NCBI RefSeq assembly: GCF_001399975.1
Contig: NZ_LKBD01000006.1
Location: forward strand, 124,001-188,000
From: Pseudoalteromonas sp. P1-9
Lineage (GTDB): Bacteria; Pseudomonadota; Gammaproteobacteria; Enterobacterales; Alteromonadaceae
Reading direction: 5' to 3'
Length of the DNA: 64,000 nt
In this document: positions 47,010 to 57,566 of the stretch, piece after piece
Numbering within the stretch: position 1 is the stretch's first letter
Layout of the letters: each line of letters opens with the position of its first letter
Made by a program: the position numbers and the translations under genes
The notes under the pieces: generated by a model
What the model was told of the DNA's origin: nothing
Databases searched by the model: none
What the model saw: only the letters and a program-made list of their open reading frames with translations

Positions 47010-48518
47010 TTAACTTTCCTCACGCGTCACGCGAAGCACTTCTTCAAGTGACGTTTGCCCCGCAAGTACTCGGTTACAACCGTCTTGGCGAATACTTGGT
47101 GTGGTTTTACGTACGTATTTTTCAACCGCTTGCTCGCCTTTGCCATCGTGAATAAGTTCGCGTACCGCTTCATCAACCACCAGCAATTCATGAATACCAG
47201 TACGGCCTTTATAACCGTTGTGATTACATTCGCTACAGCCGACAGGGCGACAAATTTCAACACCTTTACCGTGTTCTATACCTAGCAACTCACACTCTCT
47301 TTCATCCGCTACATGCGACTCTTTGCAGTCACACAAAGTTCTAACTAAGCGTTGCGATAGCACACCTAGTAATGACGAAGAAAGTAAGAATGGTTCAACC
47401 CCCATATCTTCCATACGAGTAATCGCACCCGCTGCCGTGTTAGTGTGCAGCGTTGATAATACTAAGTGACCGGTTAATGACGCTTGTACACCAATTTGCG
47501 CTGTTTCTAAATCTCGAATTTCACCAACCATCACCACATCAGGGTCTTGACGTAAGATGGCACGTAAGCCGCGGGCAAAGGTCATATCTACTTTAGGGTT
47601 AACCTGCGTTTGACCTATGCCAGGGATTTCATATTCAATTGGATCTTCAACCGTTAGGATATTACGATCTCGGGTATTAATCTCGGTCATACCTGCATAC
47701 AAGGTGGTACTTTTACCTGAACCTGTTGGGCCGGTAACCAAAATAATGCCATGCGGTTTACGAATTAATTCGGCGAATGTTCTACGGTTGCCCTCTGACA
47801 TACCGAGATCTTCCAGATCCAAACGTGCATTATTTTTATCAAGTAAACGCAATACAACACGTTCACCAAAGCTTGACGGCATAGTTGAAACACGCACATC
47901 AACCGCGCGCCCTGCAATACGTAAACTAATACGACCATCTTGTGGAACACGTTTTTCCGCGATGTCGAGCTTTGCCATTACTTTAATACGTGAAACAAGT
48001 AATGATGCGAGTTTACGATTTGGCTCTAATACTTCTTTTAAAACGCCATCAACACGGAAACGAATCACCAAGTTTTGCTCGAACGTTTCAATGTGGATAT
48101 CCGATGCACCTTCTTTAATCGCTTCACCTAACATGGCGTTGATTAGTTTAATAATTGGTGCATCATCTTCCGAGGCAAGTAAGTCTTCTGTCTGCGGTAA
48201 CTCTTCTGCCAGCGAGAACAAATCGACCTCATTGCCGATATCTTCCATAATCTGCTGAGTTTCTGAGCTATCGCGTTGGTAAGCCACCTCTAACAGTAAC
48301 TCAAACTCATCTTTAGTCACTTGCTTAAGCGAAAAGGTGCTTGCAGCAACACGCCTTACTTCAAGTAATGCCTGTTGGTTTAAATCGCCCGCATAACTTA
48401 CTACTAACTCGTTGTTTTGTGTTTGCATCAAGATGCTGTAGCGCTTAGCAAAACTGAATGGTAAACGCTTAATAGGCAATACGGGTGCAACACTAACCTC
48501 AGAAACTATTTCAGTCAT
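47010..48518 (-). CDS. gspE: Type II secretion ATPase GspE
   Basis: The product has 502 residues from the ATG at 48518, which overlaps the gspD stop by 8 bp; a start 33 codons earlier would read through gspD. Walker A is [12 protein letters not shown], followed by an Asp box and Walker [11 protein letters not shown] zinc-binding four-cysteine loop (CDC.., then CSEC) lies near the C-terminus. It powers pseudopilus assembly at the inner membrane through GspL and GspF. Confidence 0.95.
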   Translation of the reverse strand: MTEIVSEVSVAPVLPIKRLPFSFAKRYSILMQTQNNELVVSYAGDLNQQALLEVRRVAASTFSLKQVTKDEFELLLEVAYQRDSSETQQIMEDIGNEVDLFSLAEELPQTEDLLASEDDAPIIKLINAMLGEAIKEGASDIHIETFEQNLVIRFRVDGVLKEVLEPNRKLASLLVSRIKVMAKLDIAEKRVPQDGRISLRIAGRAVDVRVSTMPSSFGERVVLRLLDKNNARLDLEDLGMSEGNRRTFAELIRKPHGIILVTGPTGSGKSTTLYAGMTEINTRDRNILTVEDPIEYEIPGIGQTQVNPKVDMTFARGLRAILRQDPDVVMVGEIRDLETAQIGVQASLTGHLVLSTLHTNTAAGAITRMEDMGVEPFLLSSSLLGVLSQRLVRTLCDCKESHVADERECELLGIEHGKGVEICRPVGCSECNHNGYKGRTGIHELLVVDEAVRELIHDGKGEQAVEKYVRKTTPSIRQDGCNRVLAGQTSLEEVLRVTREES

Positions 48519-50580
48519 CTTGCTGATTCTTTTTGTTTTCGCCGTGTAAGAACTCTTGATACGTTGGCGGTAACACAAGCGCATCGTTCCACTCTGGTAG
48601 TACTGGTGGTACTTCATTTGGCATTAAGTTAATGCCATCGTCTTTGCGTTTTACCTGCTCGCCACGAATAAAGTTATATTTACCATGACTCAGCTTATTC
48701 ATGCTTACACTGTCACGCAGAATAGTCGGGCGAATAAATACCAATAAGTTACGTTTTTGCTTGGTTGACGACGTTGATTTAAATAAGTGACCAAGCACTG
48801 GAATATCACCTAGCAATGGCACTTTTTGCACGCTTTCTTGTACATTTTCGTCAATTAAACCACCGAGAATCACCATGCTACCGTCATCGGCCAGTACAGT
48901 GTTGCTAATCGAACGCTTGTTAATTGAGATATCAACCGCTGTTGCACCTGATACACTTGATACTTCTTGTTCGATTTTTAATTGAACCGCTGTACCTTCG
49001 TTGATTTGTGGCGTTACTTTTAGTTTTACACCCACTTCTTTACGTTCTACCGTTTGGAATGGGTTGGTATTGCTACTGCTTGACGTTGAGCCAGTAAGAA
49101 TTGGCACTTCTTGACCAACTAGCATCGACGCTTCTTCATTATCCATCGTGGTGACAGAAGGTGTAGCAAGAATATTTGAATTAGTATCAGATGCAACTGC
49201 TTGTACTATTGCAGCCCAATCATTTTTCGCAATACCTACTGCTAAACCACTAATACTGCTCAGTAAACCAGCTAAAGGTTCCAAGTTACCCTCAACGGTT
49301 TTCTCGATTGGGGTAACATTACCTGTTTCGCCACCGATTACATTGTCAGTGATGGTTTTATCACGCGCCACTTCTGCAGCTGCAGCAATTGAACCGATTG
49401 GTGCGCTGCTGCCGTTATTAAACTGCACCATACCGCCTTGCTCTGAAATCCATTGCAAGCCAAAGTTAATGCCGTCACCTTCAAGTACTTCAACGATAAT
49501 GGCCTCAACTAAAACTTGTGCTCGACGCACATCCAGATCTTTTATTACTTTTTCAAGTGAGCGCATTACATCAGGGTTAGCTGTGATAACAACGGAGTTT
49601 GTGTCTTCGTGCGCTTCAATACTAATTTGATCTTTGTTAGCTGAACGACCAGATGTTTTGCCTTGGTTCTTTTCGTCATTAATCGACTTACTCACGCCTT
49701 GTAGCACTTTCACTAAGTCTTCTGCTTTAGCGTAACTTAGGTAAAACACTTTGGTGTTACCTTGTGTTTCAAGCTCGTTATCAAGACGCTTAATTAGGGT
49801 AATCGCTCTGTCACGCGCTTCCCCTTCGCCGCTCACAATGACACTATTCGTGCGCTCATCGGCAACTACTTTAGGAATAAGGAAAGCTGGAATGTTGTTT
49901 TTTCCACCTGACGCAGGCTTGTAGATAGTTTCAACTACAGAAACAACATCTGACGCTGTTGCATAGCTCAGTTTAACAATATCAACTGATTGATCACCTG
50001 CGCGGTCAACTTGTTTAATTACCTGTACAAGGCGATTAACCGTTGCCGCGTGACCCGTTAACATCATTACATTTGATGCCGTATATTGTGCCACGTGGCT
50101 ACCGCCTTTTTGGTCACTAAACTGACGAACAACTGGACCAAGCTCCTGTACGCTGACGTTCTTTACACGCACAACGCGGGTGATCATTACATCGCCGGTA
50201 ACTTCTTCATCGTCATCCAGCACAGGAACATTCTTTTTACGACCGTCGGCACTTTTATCAATTTTGATAAAACCGGTTTCCATTTCAATTGCTGTATAGC
50301 CGTATACTTCTAATACATTTAAAAAGAACTCGTAATACAGCTCTTCGTCCATCGCCTCGTAACTGCGCACATTAATTTTGCCACGCACATTAGGGTTAAT
50401 GATGATGGTTTTTTTCAAGTCTTTACCAACAACATTAATGAATTCAGTGATTTCTGTATTTTTAAAACTAGGTGAATACTCCACCGCAAGTGCAGAATAG
50501 GAAACACCTACAGCAACTAATAATGCTGCATATTTACGTAATCCTTTGTAAACCTTGCTTAGGTTTAACACGCTTTTCAT
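48511..50580 (-). CDS. gspD: Type II secretion secretin GspD
   Basis: This 689-residue outer-membrane secretin has a signal peptide (about residues 1-32), N0 domain, N1-N3 ring domains (about 125-370) and a C-terminal secretin domain with [14 protein letters not shown] and [11 protein letters not shown]. It forms the exit channel for folded exoproteins. A pilotin-binding S-domain is not evident in its short tail. It follows gspC by 22 bp. Confidence 0.95.
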   Translation of the reverse strand: MKSVLNLSKVYKGLRKYAALLVAVGVSYSALAVEYSPSFKNTEITEFINVVGKDLKKTIIINPNVRGKINVRSYEAMDEELYYEFFLNVLEVYGYTAIEMETGFIKIDKSADGRKKNVPVLDDDEEVTGDVMITRVVRVKNVSVQELGPVVRQFSDQKGGSHVAQYTASNVMMLTGHAATVNRLVQVIKQVDRAGDQSVDIVKLSYATASDVVSVVETIYKPASGGKNNIPAFLIPKVVADERTNSVIVSGEGEARDRAITLIKRLDNELETQGNTKVFYLSYAKAEDLVKVLQGVSKSINDEKNQGKTSGRSANKDQISIEAHEDTNSVVITANPDVMRSLEKVIKDLDVRRAQVLVEAIIVEVLEGDGINFGLQWISEQGGMVQFNNGSSAPIGSIAAAAEVARDKTITDNVIGGETGNVTPIEKTVEGNLEPLAGLLSSISGLAVGIAKNDWAAIVQAVASDTNSNILATPSVTTMDNEEASMLVGQEVPILTGSTSSSSNTNPFQTVERKEVGVKLKVTPQINEGTAVQLKIEQEVSSVSGATAVDISINKRSISNTVLADDGSMVILGGLIDENVQESVQKVPLLGDIPVLGHLFKSTSSTKQKRNLLVFIRPTILRDSVSMNKLSHGKYNFIRGEQVKRKDDGINLMPNEVPPVLPEWNDALVLPPTYQEFLHGENKKNQQDD

Positions 50581-50602
50581 TTAGTTACTCCGAGTCGTAT
50601 TC

Positions 50603-51535
50603 TTATTCTAGGCTAAATAGCACGTCGAGAATTTGCCCTTGGCGCTCGATAACTATTGTCGCTGATGATGCATTTCTAAGCTCACCAATCGCTGCCATAG
50701 CCTGTTTCATATCGGTTAGCTGATAGCCATTAATTGAAGTCGCGAGATCCCCACTTTTAAGCCCCATTTGTGAAAACAGTTTAGGGTCTTTGCCTGGACT
50801 AAGGTTATATCCAACAATTTGCCCATCAACCCGTTTAGGTGAGATGCGAATATAATCAAAAAGTTTCCCAGGTTCTTCAAGTAATTCTCTGCGCTTAGCT
50901 TTTAGCTCTTGTTTAAGGTCTGCATTTTTCGTTGCATTTATTGCAGGAGCCGGAGACTCATTTGCGGAACGAAGTTGGTTAAATGACTTGCCTTGTTTTT
51001 TGGTAGGTTGCTTAACGGTTTTTGAATAATCAATACCATCGAGCATTAAGGTTTCAAAACGACCGCTTACTTTAATAATAACGCGATCCGCAAAAATGGT
51101 TTCGATTTGTGCACGAGTGCCTTTAACCAATTCGCCTACTGAATAGGTTTCTTGCCTATTTTGGCTTTCAATAATGGCATGACCGGCTTTCTCATCGCCT
51201 GCAATCGCCACTACACCCGTTAATTTGATATTTAACGTTGTTTCAGGTGCATCACTGATAATTTCTTGTGTTTTCTGCTCTGCTTGTTGCGCTGCATTAC
51301 CAAAAATATTTTGCGATACCAGCTCTTTACTGCTGTAGTTGAATGCGCTACCCGAATCACTGTTATTCACAGTAATAAATGCAGCTTGCTGAGTTGGCTT
51401 TGGCCATAACATCCAAGTTAATTGCGCAGCTAAAAATGCGACATAAATAACCACAACAACAAGCACAATATTGCTTGCTTTTTTATGAGGAAATTTTGCT
51501 AAAGCCTGTTCGATTTGCGCTTGGTTTATCTGCAT
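50603..51535 (-). CDS. gspC: Type II secretion protein GspC
   Basis: This 310-residue bitopic inner-membrane protein has one membrane helix (about residues 22-45), a periplasmic HR domain that contacts GspD, and a C-terminal PDZ-like domain (about 225-305, with LSPGKDPKLFSQMGLKSGD). It is the first gene of the operon. The promoter should lie in the 230-bp gap to hslR. Confidence 0.93.
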   Translation of the reverse strand: MQINQAQIEQALAKFPHKKASNIVLVVVVIYVAFLAAQLTWMLWPKPTQQAAFITVNNSDSGSAFNYSSKELVSQNIFGNAAQQAEQKTQEIISDAPETTLNIKLTGVVAIAGDEKAGHAIIESQNRQETYSVGELVKGTRAQIETIFADRVIIKVSGRFETLMLDGIDYSKTVKQPTKKQGKSFNQLRSANESPAPAINATKNADLKQELKAKRRELLEEPGKLFDYIRISPKRVDGQIVGYNLSPGKDPKLFSQMGLKSGDLATSINGYQLTDMKQAMAAIGELRNASSATIVIERQGQILDVLFSLE

Positions 51536-51765
51536 TATTATAATTTGTTTGCTTATTTTTGAACGACCATCTTAACCTGTCAGCTTTTATACAACAAGCA
51601 GGTAATCTGGAAAGTGGCTGGAATTTACACTGTAAATATGACAATTCTGTGTCTGGGCTTGATTCCCTTTGTCTCTATTTTTGGTAAATAAATGTATCAA
51701 CTTTGTCTATATTGGCATTTATGGTATATTTCACGTACTTTTCAGTGCAATTATTCACTCACTCC

Positions 51766-52188
51766 ATGAGTAAAAAGCAGAATTCAACACACACTTCAGA
51801 TCACGACGACAGTCTGAGCGTAAGATTAGACAAATGGCTTTGGGCTGCACGCTTTTACAAAACACGTGCGATTGCTCGCGAAATGATTCTCGGGGGCAAA
51901 GTTCACTACAATGGCCAACGATGCAAACCTAGCAAAACCGTTGAGTTAGGTGCGACAATTAAATTCTCGCAAGGATTTGATGAAAAAATTGTCACCATTG
52001 AAAAAATTAGCGATCAAAGACGCGGTGCGCCAATTGCGCAAACGTTGTATCAGGAAACACAAGAGAGCGAGAAAAAGCGTGAAGAAAACGCTTGGGCACG
52101 TAAAAACAATGCCTTTTTCTCTCCTAGCCCTGAACAACGCCCTGATAAAAAGCAGCGTCGTGAGCTTATAAAATTTAAACATAGTTAA
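51766..52188 (+). CDS. hslR: Heat shock protein Hsp15 (HslR)
   Basis: The product has 140 residues (start MSKKQNSTH at 51766). The S4 domain VRLDKWLWAARFYKTRA is followed by GKVHYNGQRCKPSK and a basic C-terminal tail. Hsp15 binds 50S subunits carrying a stalled nascent chain and returns them to the cycle. It is followed 40 bp later by hslO, as in other Gammaproteobacteria. Confidence 0.94.
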   Translation: MSKKQNSTHTSDHDDSLSVRLDKWLWAARFYKTRAIAREMILGGKVHYNGQRCKPSKTVELGATIKFSQGFDEKIVTIEKISDQRRGAPIAQTLYQETQESEKKREENAWARKNNAFFSPSPEQRPDKKQRRELIKFKHS

Positions 52189-52228
52189 CATTTATCAAGC
52201 AGTACGCTTGAAACAAGGTATCTGACCA

Positions 52229-53068
52229 ATGCAGCAAGATTTATTACACAGATATATTTTTGAAAACCATGATGTACGTGGTGAGTTAGTACAACTTGAT
52301 CAAACGTTTTCAGAGATAATCGAAAACCACAATTACCCAACTGAAGTCAAACAGTTGATCGGTGAGCTATTAGTAGCAACCTGTTTACTTACAGCAACGT
52401 TGAAGTTTGAAGGCGAAATTGCCGTTCAGCTACAAGGTGACGGGCCTGTAAAATATGCCGTGATTAATGGTAACCACCAGCAAACTATGCGAGGTATTGC
52501 CCGAATTCAAGGTGAGATTACAGATACTGGCGTGTTAAACCTAATTGGTAAAGGTCATATGGTTATTACCATTACCCCGCTTAAAGGCGAGCGCTACCAA
52601 GGTATTGTGCCTTTAGTGTCAAACAGCCTAGCAGAATGTTTAGAGCAGTACTTTCAACAGTCTGAACAACTGCGTACACGTATGTGGATTAGCACTGATG
52701 CTGACGCAGAAAAGTGTTCAGGCATGCTGCTACAAGTATTACCTGTGAACAAAGAAAAAGCGGAAGAAGATTTTACGCATTTAGAAGCATTAACAAATAC
52801 CATTAAAGATGAAGAGTTATTAAATCTTGATGGTCATACAGTGTTAACGCGCCTTTATCATGAAGATAACCCGCGTTTATTTGATCCTCAACCAGTAAGT
52901 TTCCGCTGTGGCTGTAGCCGCGATAAAATTGCAGATGCAATTGTTAATGTTGGTAAAGATGCATTGCTTGAAGATGCGAAAGAACAAGGCGCTATTAAAA
53001 TTAACTGCCAATATTGTTTAAAAGAATACCAATTTAACAAACGTGATATTGAAAACATTTTTAACTAA
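52229..53068 (+). CDS. hslO: Redox-regulated chaperone Hsp33 (HslO)
   Basis: This 279-residue chaperone is activated by oxidation. The C-terminal zinc centre has CGC (about residues 229-231) and CQYC (about 262-265), the four redox-switch cysteines. The N-terminal core is intact. It protects proteins under combined oxidative and heat stress. It is cotranscribed with hslR and ends at a good terminator. Confidence 0.95.
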   Translation: MQQDLLHRYIFENHDVRGELVQLDQTFSEIIENHNYPTEVKQLIGELLVATCLLTATLKFEGEIAVQLQGDGPVKYAVINGNHQQTMRGIARIQGEITDTGVLNLIGKGHMVITITPLKGERYQGIVPLVSNSLAECLEQYFQQSEQLRTRMWISTDADAEKCSGMLLQVLPVNKEKAEEDFTHLEALTNTIKDEELLNLDGHTVLTRLYHEDNPRLFDPQPVSFRCGCSRDKIADAIVNVGKDALLEDAKEQGAIKINCQYCLKEYQFNKRDIENIFN

Positions 53069-53087
53069 TAAACAATGTTTTTTATTG

Positions 53088-53115
53088 AAAAAGCAGGCTA
53101 AATGCCTGCTTTTTT
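53088..53115 (+). terminator. Terminator of hslR-hslO
   Basis: AAAAAGCAGGC..GCCTGCTTTTT followed by a T run lies 20 bp after the hslO stop. Confidence 0.9.
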
Positions 53116-53223
53116 GTTATCTGAATTCGTTTAGCGTTTCACCAATACTAAGAACATCATAATTGCAATTAACTTGCCGCTAATTCCCTGCACAAAAAGT
53201 CTATAAAAAGTACAAAAACAAAA

Positions 53224-53281
53224 TGACAACGGTGTCATAAGATCGATGCATATTGGGTATTTTAAAATGACACCGGTATCA
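53224..53281. promoter_or_regulatory. Pair of palindromic operator-like sites upstream of pckA
   Basis: TGACAACGGTGTCA (53224-53237) and TGACACCGGTATCA (53268-53281) share the core TGACAxCGGTxTCA. Each is an imperfect 14-bp palindrome, and their starts are 44 bp apart, close to four helical turns, so proteins bound to both could contact on one face. The likely pckA promoter lies downstream, which suggests either activation or looping. The regulator cannot be named. The remaining 351-bp gap holds the hslO terminator and the pckA promoter and nothing else evident. Confidence 0.6.
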
Positions 53282-53353
53282 TGAAAAAAAATACATAAAT
53301 CCCAGAAAAATCGCGGGTTTCAGCTTTGGTTTTACTCTAGTATTAAGATAGAA

Positions 53354-53381
53354 TTGACGCTCGAATTTTATTCGATTTTAT
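53354..53381 (+). promoter_or_regulatory. pckA: Candidate pckA promoter
   Basis: TTGACG (53354-53359) and TTTTAT (53376-53381) with a 16-bp spacer lie about 40 bp before the pckA ATG. The fit to the -10 consensus is only moderate, so strength and start site are uncertain. Confidence 0.45.
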
Positions 53382-53419
53382 TTTACTACCCGTTCAAAAC
53401 CCCTAGGAGTGTTTAAACT

Positions 53420-55030
53420 ATGTCAGCTTTAGAAAACTCGATTGATTTGTCGCAATATGGCATTCACGATGTTTCAGAAATTGTTCACAATCCATCTTAC
53501 GAGTTACTTTTTGCGGAAGAAACTAAAGCGGGCCTTGAAGGTTATGACAAAGGTGTCGAAACTGAATTAGGCGCAGTTAACGTAAAAACTGGTATCTTTA
53601 CCGGTCGTTCACCAAAAGATAAGTACATCGTACGTGATGAAACCTCAGCTGACACTGTGTGGTGGTCTGATCAAGGTAAAAACGACAACAAACCAATGAC
53701 TCCTGAAACTTGGTCACACCTAAAAGGTTTAGTGACTAAGCAACTATCAGGCAAGCGTCTTTTCGTAGTTGACACATTCTGTGGTGCGAACGAAGACACA
53801 CGCCTTAAGGTGCGTTTTGTTACTGAAGTAGCATGGCAAGCACACTTCGTTAAAAACATGTTCATTCGCCCTTCTGAAGAAGAGCTAAAAGATTACGAGC
53901 CTGACTTCATCGTAATGAATGGCGCGAAAACCACGAATGACAAGTGGCAAGAACAGGGTCTTAACTCTGAAAACTTCGTTGCTTTCAACCTAACTGAGAA
54001 AATCCAATTAATTGGTGGTACTTGGTACGGTGGTGAAATGAAAAAAGGTATGTTCTCAATGATGAACTACTACCTTCCACTTAAAGGCATCGCATCAATG
54101 CACTGTAGTGCAAACGTTGGTAAAGGTGGCGACGTTGCTATTTTCTTCGGCCTTTCAGGAACTGGTAAAACAACACTTTCAACCGATCCTAAGCGTGAGC
54201 TAATTGGTGATGACGAACACGGTTGGGATGACAACGGCGTATTTAACTTTGAAGGTGGTTGTTACGCAAAAACAATTAACCTAAGCAAAGAAAATGAACC
54301 AGACATCTACAATGCAATCCGTCGTGATGCATTATTAGAAAACGTATCTGTTGATGAAAACGGCAAAATTGATTTTGACGATAATTCAACAACTGAAAAC
54401 ACGCGTGTTTCTTACCCAATCCACCACATTGATAACATTGTTAAGCCAGTATCAAAAGCAGGTCACGCGAAGAAAGTTATCTTCCTAACTGCTGATGCGT
54501 TTGGTGTATTACCACCAGTTGCTAAATTAACGCCTGAGCAAACGCAATACTACTTCTTATCAGGTTTCACTGCGAAGCTAGCGGGTACTGAGCGTGGTAT
54601 TACTGAACCAACTCCTACGTTCTCAAGCTGTTTTGGTGCTGCGTTCTTATCACTTCATCCAACACAATACGCCGAAGTACTACAAAAGCGTATGGAAGCT
54701 GCTGGCGCTGAAGCTTACCTAGTAAACACAGGTTGGAACGGCACAGGCAAACGTATTTCAATTAAAGCGACGCGCGCAATCATTGACGCTATCTTAGATG
54801 GCTCTATCGATAACGCAGAAACTGAAATCGTGCCACTATTTAACCTTGAAGTACCTAAGTCACTCGAAGGTGTTGAAGGTGATATTCTTGATCCTCGTAA
54901 CACTTACGAAGATGCAAGCGTATGGACTGATAAAGCAACAGACCTTGCTAAGCGTTTTGTTGATAACTTTGATAAGTTCACTGACACAGAAAACGGCAAG
55001 GCGCTTGTAGCGGCAGGCCCAAAACTTTAA
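53420..55030 (+). CDS. pckA: Phosphoenolpyruvate carboxykinase (ATP)
   Basis: This 536-residue gluconeogenic enzyme converts oxaloacetate and ATP to phosphoenolpyruvate, CO2 and ADP. The kinase-1a P-loop [11 protein letters not shown] (about residues 247-257), the PEPCK signature segments [16 protein letters not shown] and IGDDEHGW, and metal ligands are intact. AGGAG lies 11 bases before the ATG. Codon use looks optimised for high expression. It is monocistronic, as in most bacteria. Confidence 0.97.
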   Translation: MSALENSIDLSQYGIHDVSEIVHNPSYELLFAEETKAGLEGYDKGVETELGAVNVKTGIFTGRSPKDKYIVRDETSADTVWWSDQGKNDNKPMTPETWSHLKGLVTKQLSGKRLFVVDTFCGANEDTRLKVRFVTEVAWQAHFVKNMFIRPSEEELKDYEPDFIVMNGAKTTNDKWQEQGLNSENFVAFNLTEKIQLIGGTWYGGEMKKGMFSMMNYYLPLKGIASMHCSANVGKGGDVAIFFGLSGTGKTTLSTDPKRELIGDDEHGWDDNGVFNFEGGCYAKTINLSKENEPDIYNAIRRDALLENVSVDENGKIDFDDNSTTENTRVSYPIHHIDNIVKPVSKAGHAKKVIFLTADAFGVLPPVAKLTPEQTQYYFLSGFTAKLAGTERGITEPTPTFSSCFGAAFLSLHPTQYAEVLQKRMEAAGAEAYLVNTGWNGTGKRISIKATRAIIDAILDGSIDNAETEIVPLFNLEVPKSLEGVEGDILDPRNTYEDASVWTDKATDLAKRFVDNFDKFTDTENGKALVAAGPKL

Positions 55031-55051
55031 TTAAGTCATTCTCCTTAATTA

Positions 55052-55079
55052 AAAAAGCCAGCATTTAGCTGGCTTTTTG
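55052..55079 (+). terminator. Terminator of pckA
   Basis: AAAAAGCCAGC..GCTGGCTTTTT with a T run lies 21 bp after the pckA stop. Confidence 0.9.
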
Positions 55080-55183
55080 TTTTATATACGAACCATACGC
55101 ATCGATTATGACAGTAAGAACTGAAGAATAAATAGCAGCGTTTGCAGCAATATTAAAACAACTGTCTTTAGCTTCCCCATCAT

Positions 55184-55573
55184 TTACTCCGACTTACTTG
55201 TTGAAACTTTTAATTCGCTAATCGCGACTTCAAGGCGCTTTATTTCACGCATTAAACTACTTCGATTCATTTCGTTATAAAGCCAACTTTTAGCGGCAAT
55301 ATGAAATTGAAAACTAAAAATTGCGAGTACTCCCCAAAATAGTTGCGTATCTGCTGCTTGCGTAAAAAATTGATAGACAAGATAAGTAAGCCCGATAAAA
55401 TTTATTAATACAAATACATTTACTAATATAAACCAAGGTCGCATCGCGCCTTTTAAACCCGCATTTAGCAATGCGCCTAGCCCATTATTTTGTTCCGCTA
55501 AAATGCGGTCGATTTCAGCTGAATCCGCATCGAGTTGTTTAACAATTCTTTCGTCAATATTCATCTTGCTCAT
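55184..55573 (-). CDS. Small two-helix membrane protein (DUF6768-like), partner of ECF sigma factor
   Basis: The product has 129 residues (ATG at 55573 or 55564). It has an N-terminal cytoplasmic helix starting MNIDERI, two membrane helices (about residues 46-70 and 78-98) and a C-terminal coiled coil ending in Lys/Ser. Its start overlaps the sigma factor stop. It looks like the membrane partners found after ECF sigma genes in this group (from memory a DUF6768-type family) and could act as an anti-sigma factor; no ZAS Cys motif is present, so the mechanism would differ. Confidence 0.65.
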   Translation of the reverse strand: MSKMNIDERIVKQLDADSAEIDRILAEQNNGLGALLNAGLKGAMRPWFILVNVFVLINFIGLTYLVYQFFTQAADTQLFWGVLAIFSFQFHIAAKSWLYNEMNRSSLMREIKRLEVAISELKVSTSKSE

Positions 55574-56087
55574 CCTCTACACTCTGTTGTAACGCTTTTC
55601 TGGCACGATATAGTCTCGATTTAACAGTACCTAATGGTACTTCTAATACCTCGGCTATTTGTGTCAATTGCATTTCTTCCAAATAGAACAAATGTATAAC
55701 CTGCTTATCTATATCTGGAAGCCGCTCTATCAACGATCCGATATCTCTGCTTTCAGGTTTAGTTGAAGTGACAATATCAAGCACATCTATATCGTTTGCG
55801 ATAATCTCTTTATCTCGCTTTGCGGCGCGCATTAAGTCATATACGCTCCAGCGGACGGTTTTAAACAACCAACTTTTGAATGCCCTTGGGTCATTTAATT
55901 TGTGAAGGTTATTTGCGAGTTTTAACCATGCATTTTGCACTGCATCATGAACTATTTGCGGGTCGCTCGATAGTTTATACGCAAAGCGAGTTACGGCTTT
56001 TTGGTAGTGACGACACAGATAGGTGAACGCTTCTGTGTTCCCTGATTGAGCCGCTAAGACCAATAACTCCTCCTGCGCTTGATGCAT
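55554..56087 (-). CDS. ECF-type RNA polymerase sigma factor
   Basis: This 177-residue sigma factor has region 2 (QNAWLKLANNLHKLNDPRAFKSWLFKTVRW) and region 4 (DKQVIHLFYLEEMQLTQIAEVLEVPLGTVKSRLYRAR). Region 4 has the helix-turn-helix for the -35 element. It is coupled to the small membrane protein gene. Regulon and signal cannot be told from here. Confidence 0.9.
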   Translation of the reverse strand: MHQAQEELLVLAAQSGNTEAFTYLCRHYQKAVTRFAYKLSSDPQIVHDAVQNAWLKLANNLHKLNDPRAFKSWLFKTVRWSVYDLMRAAKRDKEIIANDIDVLDIVTSTKPESRDIGSLIERLPDIDKQVIHLFYLEEMQLTQIAEVLEVPLGTVKSRLYRARKALQQSVEDEQDEY

Positions 56088-56388
56088 TTACACTTCCAAA
56101 GTAGATTGTTTGATTATCAAGACGTGAGCGTTCGAGCAAAGGTTCACGCAGATAGAATTAAATTTCCCTTGAGGTACTTAAATGACGATACACCAGTTTT
56201 ATTATGCATGTGGTCTAATATAACGCTAAATAAATACTTTGCTCGCCATTTACATTCATCCTACATGGATAAATTTAGCGCAATGAATGATATATTTAGT
56301 AAGCAAAATGGTGAGTGAATAATTGAATTGGTATTAGGTTTTACTAGGAATAATAAATCTTAAAAGTTAAATGAAGTTGTCGCTAAAG
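56088..56388. other. Intergenic stretch without recognisable gene
   Basis: This gap of about 300 bp between the sigma factor start and the next lipoprotein stop is AT-rich. It shows no convincing gene, terminator or repeat. The promoter of the sigma gene must lie in its left part, but no clear box was found. Confidence 0.4.
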
Positions 56389-56643
56389 CTAATCAGGCTC
56401 TTTTACATCAAAGATATCTAGCATTACCTCAAATACATTTTCAATTAGCGTCATTTGCCGCTCTGCCGCCTGCATTTCTCTTTTCTCGCTTATACAATCA
56501 TTATATTGCACTTCTATCACAGCCATAGGCAGTGTTTGGTTTTGAAACGCATTTTCTCGACACTCTCTGATGTCACGCTGCTTCAAACCAGTTGAACAAC
56601 TAGCACTTATTAGCAGTAAGAAAATACATACACAATTTTTCAC
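56389..56643 (-). CDS. Small lipoprotein of unknown function
   Basis: This 84-residue protein has lipobox LISASC (Cys16), then a Gln/Glu-rich helical body with two cysteines (C29 and C50 region). I recognise no family. It follows the TonB-N-like gene with 9 bp between stop and start, so the two probably share a transcript. Confidence 0.65.
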   Translation of the reverse strand: MKNCVCIFLLLISASCSTGLKQRDIRECRENAFQNQTLPMAVIEVQYNDCISEKREMQAAERQMTLIENVFEVMLDIFDVKEPD

Positions 56644-56652
56644 GCATATCCC

Positions 56653-57357
56653 TTATTTTTTCTTTAAATACTTATTCAATGAATTTTTCAGCAATATTTC
56701 ATTATCTGATTTTTCACCTGGACATGGAAAGCCAGATGATGACGGCATGTCCATACTACCCATTTCAGAACTGCTATCGACAAGATAACACTTACCTTTA
56801 TATTTTATTGTCTTACGTGATGAGGTTGCACTACCAACCACAACTTCAGCTTTCGCGTTAACTAGATCTTGATATTTTTGCGACGGCTTAATTTTGACTT
56901 TAGGTTGGCTTATCTGGTTATTGAATTGTTGCGATTTAAAATAAGCCTGCTGTTCTTTTTCTATTACATTCTCGAGGCTCTTGTAACGATTAAACTTTAT
57001 GACTTTAGTCTTGTTAGTTGACTTTCCCTGAGTTTTAGGTACGCTTTTCAACGGATTTTCAGTGCTTTTTTGTACTGGTGGTTCTGCAACTTTTGAGGTT
57101 TTATTTTCCTGCCCAACAACTGCTTTTTTTAAAATTTTTTCAGGTATTTCTTGTTGTTTAGGTTCAGGCTTTTGCTCATCTTTAGGTTTCACCATTTCAG
57201 CAAGAATTTTGCGCTGCTGCGCGACGGGAATAATGTACGTTTTAAGAGACGCTTCCTGTTTTGAACTTGGCTGTTTGAATGTTTGAGTTACCAATAAGTA
57301 GCCTAGAACAAAGTGTACGCTAATAGAGGTCAGCAATGCCATTTGCTTAGAACGCAC
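56653..57357 (-). CDS. TonB-N-terminus-like single-helix protein with divergent C-terminus
   Basis: This 234-residue protein has an N-terminal membrane helix (about 7-24, SVHFVLGYLLV). A long Pro/Lys-rich periplasmic spacer follows (about 55-115, with EQKPEPKQQEIPE), as in TonB/TolA-type proteins. The C-terminal part contains GKCYLVDSSSEMG and GFPCPG with two cysteines and is not a recognisable TonB-C domain. No exbB or exbD is adjacent. It could be an envelope-spanning linker protein. Function is unknown. Confidence 0.6.
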   Translation of the reverse strand: MRSKQMALLTSISVHFVLGYLLVTQTFKQPSSKQEASLKTYIIPVAQQRKILAEMVKPKDEQKPEPKQQEIPEKILKKAVVGQENKTSKVAEPPVQKSTENPLKSVPKTQGKSTNKTKVIKFNRYKSLENVIEKEQQAYFKSQQFNNQISQPKVKIKPSQKYQDLVNAKAEVVVGSATSSRKTIKYKGKCYLVDSSSEMGSMDMPSSSGFPCPGEKSDNEILLKNSLNKYLKKK

Positions 57358-57459
57358 AGCAACACCTTTTAAAAATTTATAATTATTATGAATATGTTAG
57401 GAGTCTTGCAAGGGGTTAAAGTTCAGCGAATAAAACCTAAACAATGTAAGAAATCGTAA

Positions 57460-57522
57460 GTAAGCAGTAAGCAGTAAGCAGTAAGCAGTAAGCAGTAAGC
57501 AGTAAGCAGTAAGCAGTAAGCA
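57460..57522. repeat. Perfect heptanucleotide tandem repeat, nine GTAAGCA units
   Basis: Nine exact GTAAGCA units plus a four-base partial unit lie about 100 bp upstream of the TonB-like start, between that gene and the rpsQ relic. Perfect identity of units points to recent slippage or expansion. It mirrors a second, unrelated heptamer array beyond the other end of the S10 operon. Confidence 0.97.
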
Positions 57523-57566
57523 GTAATTATTGTCACAACCTTACCCAAAGAGCCAGTTAATACTAA

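Noticed and set aside
47617..48258. 213-codon plus-strand frame opposite gspE
   Set aside because: It is antisense to a strongly conserved gene, with composition explained by the gspE codons and no ribosome site.
48519..48617. Earlier start for gspE
   Set aside because: The extra 33 residues overlap the gspD coding end and do not resemble GspE.
49148..49630. 160-codon plus-strand frame opposite gspD
   Set aside because: It is antisense to the conserved secretin domain; no family features seen.
57460..57522. CRISPR array
   Set aside because: Units are seven bases, directly abutting, with no spacers and no cas genes.
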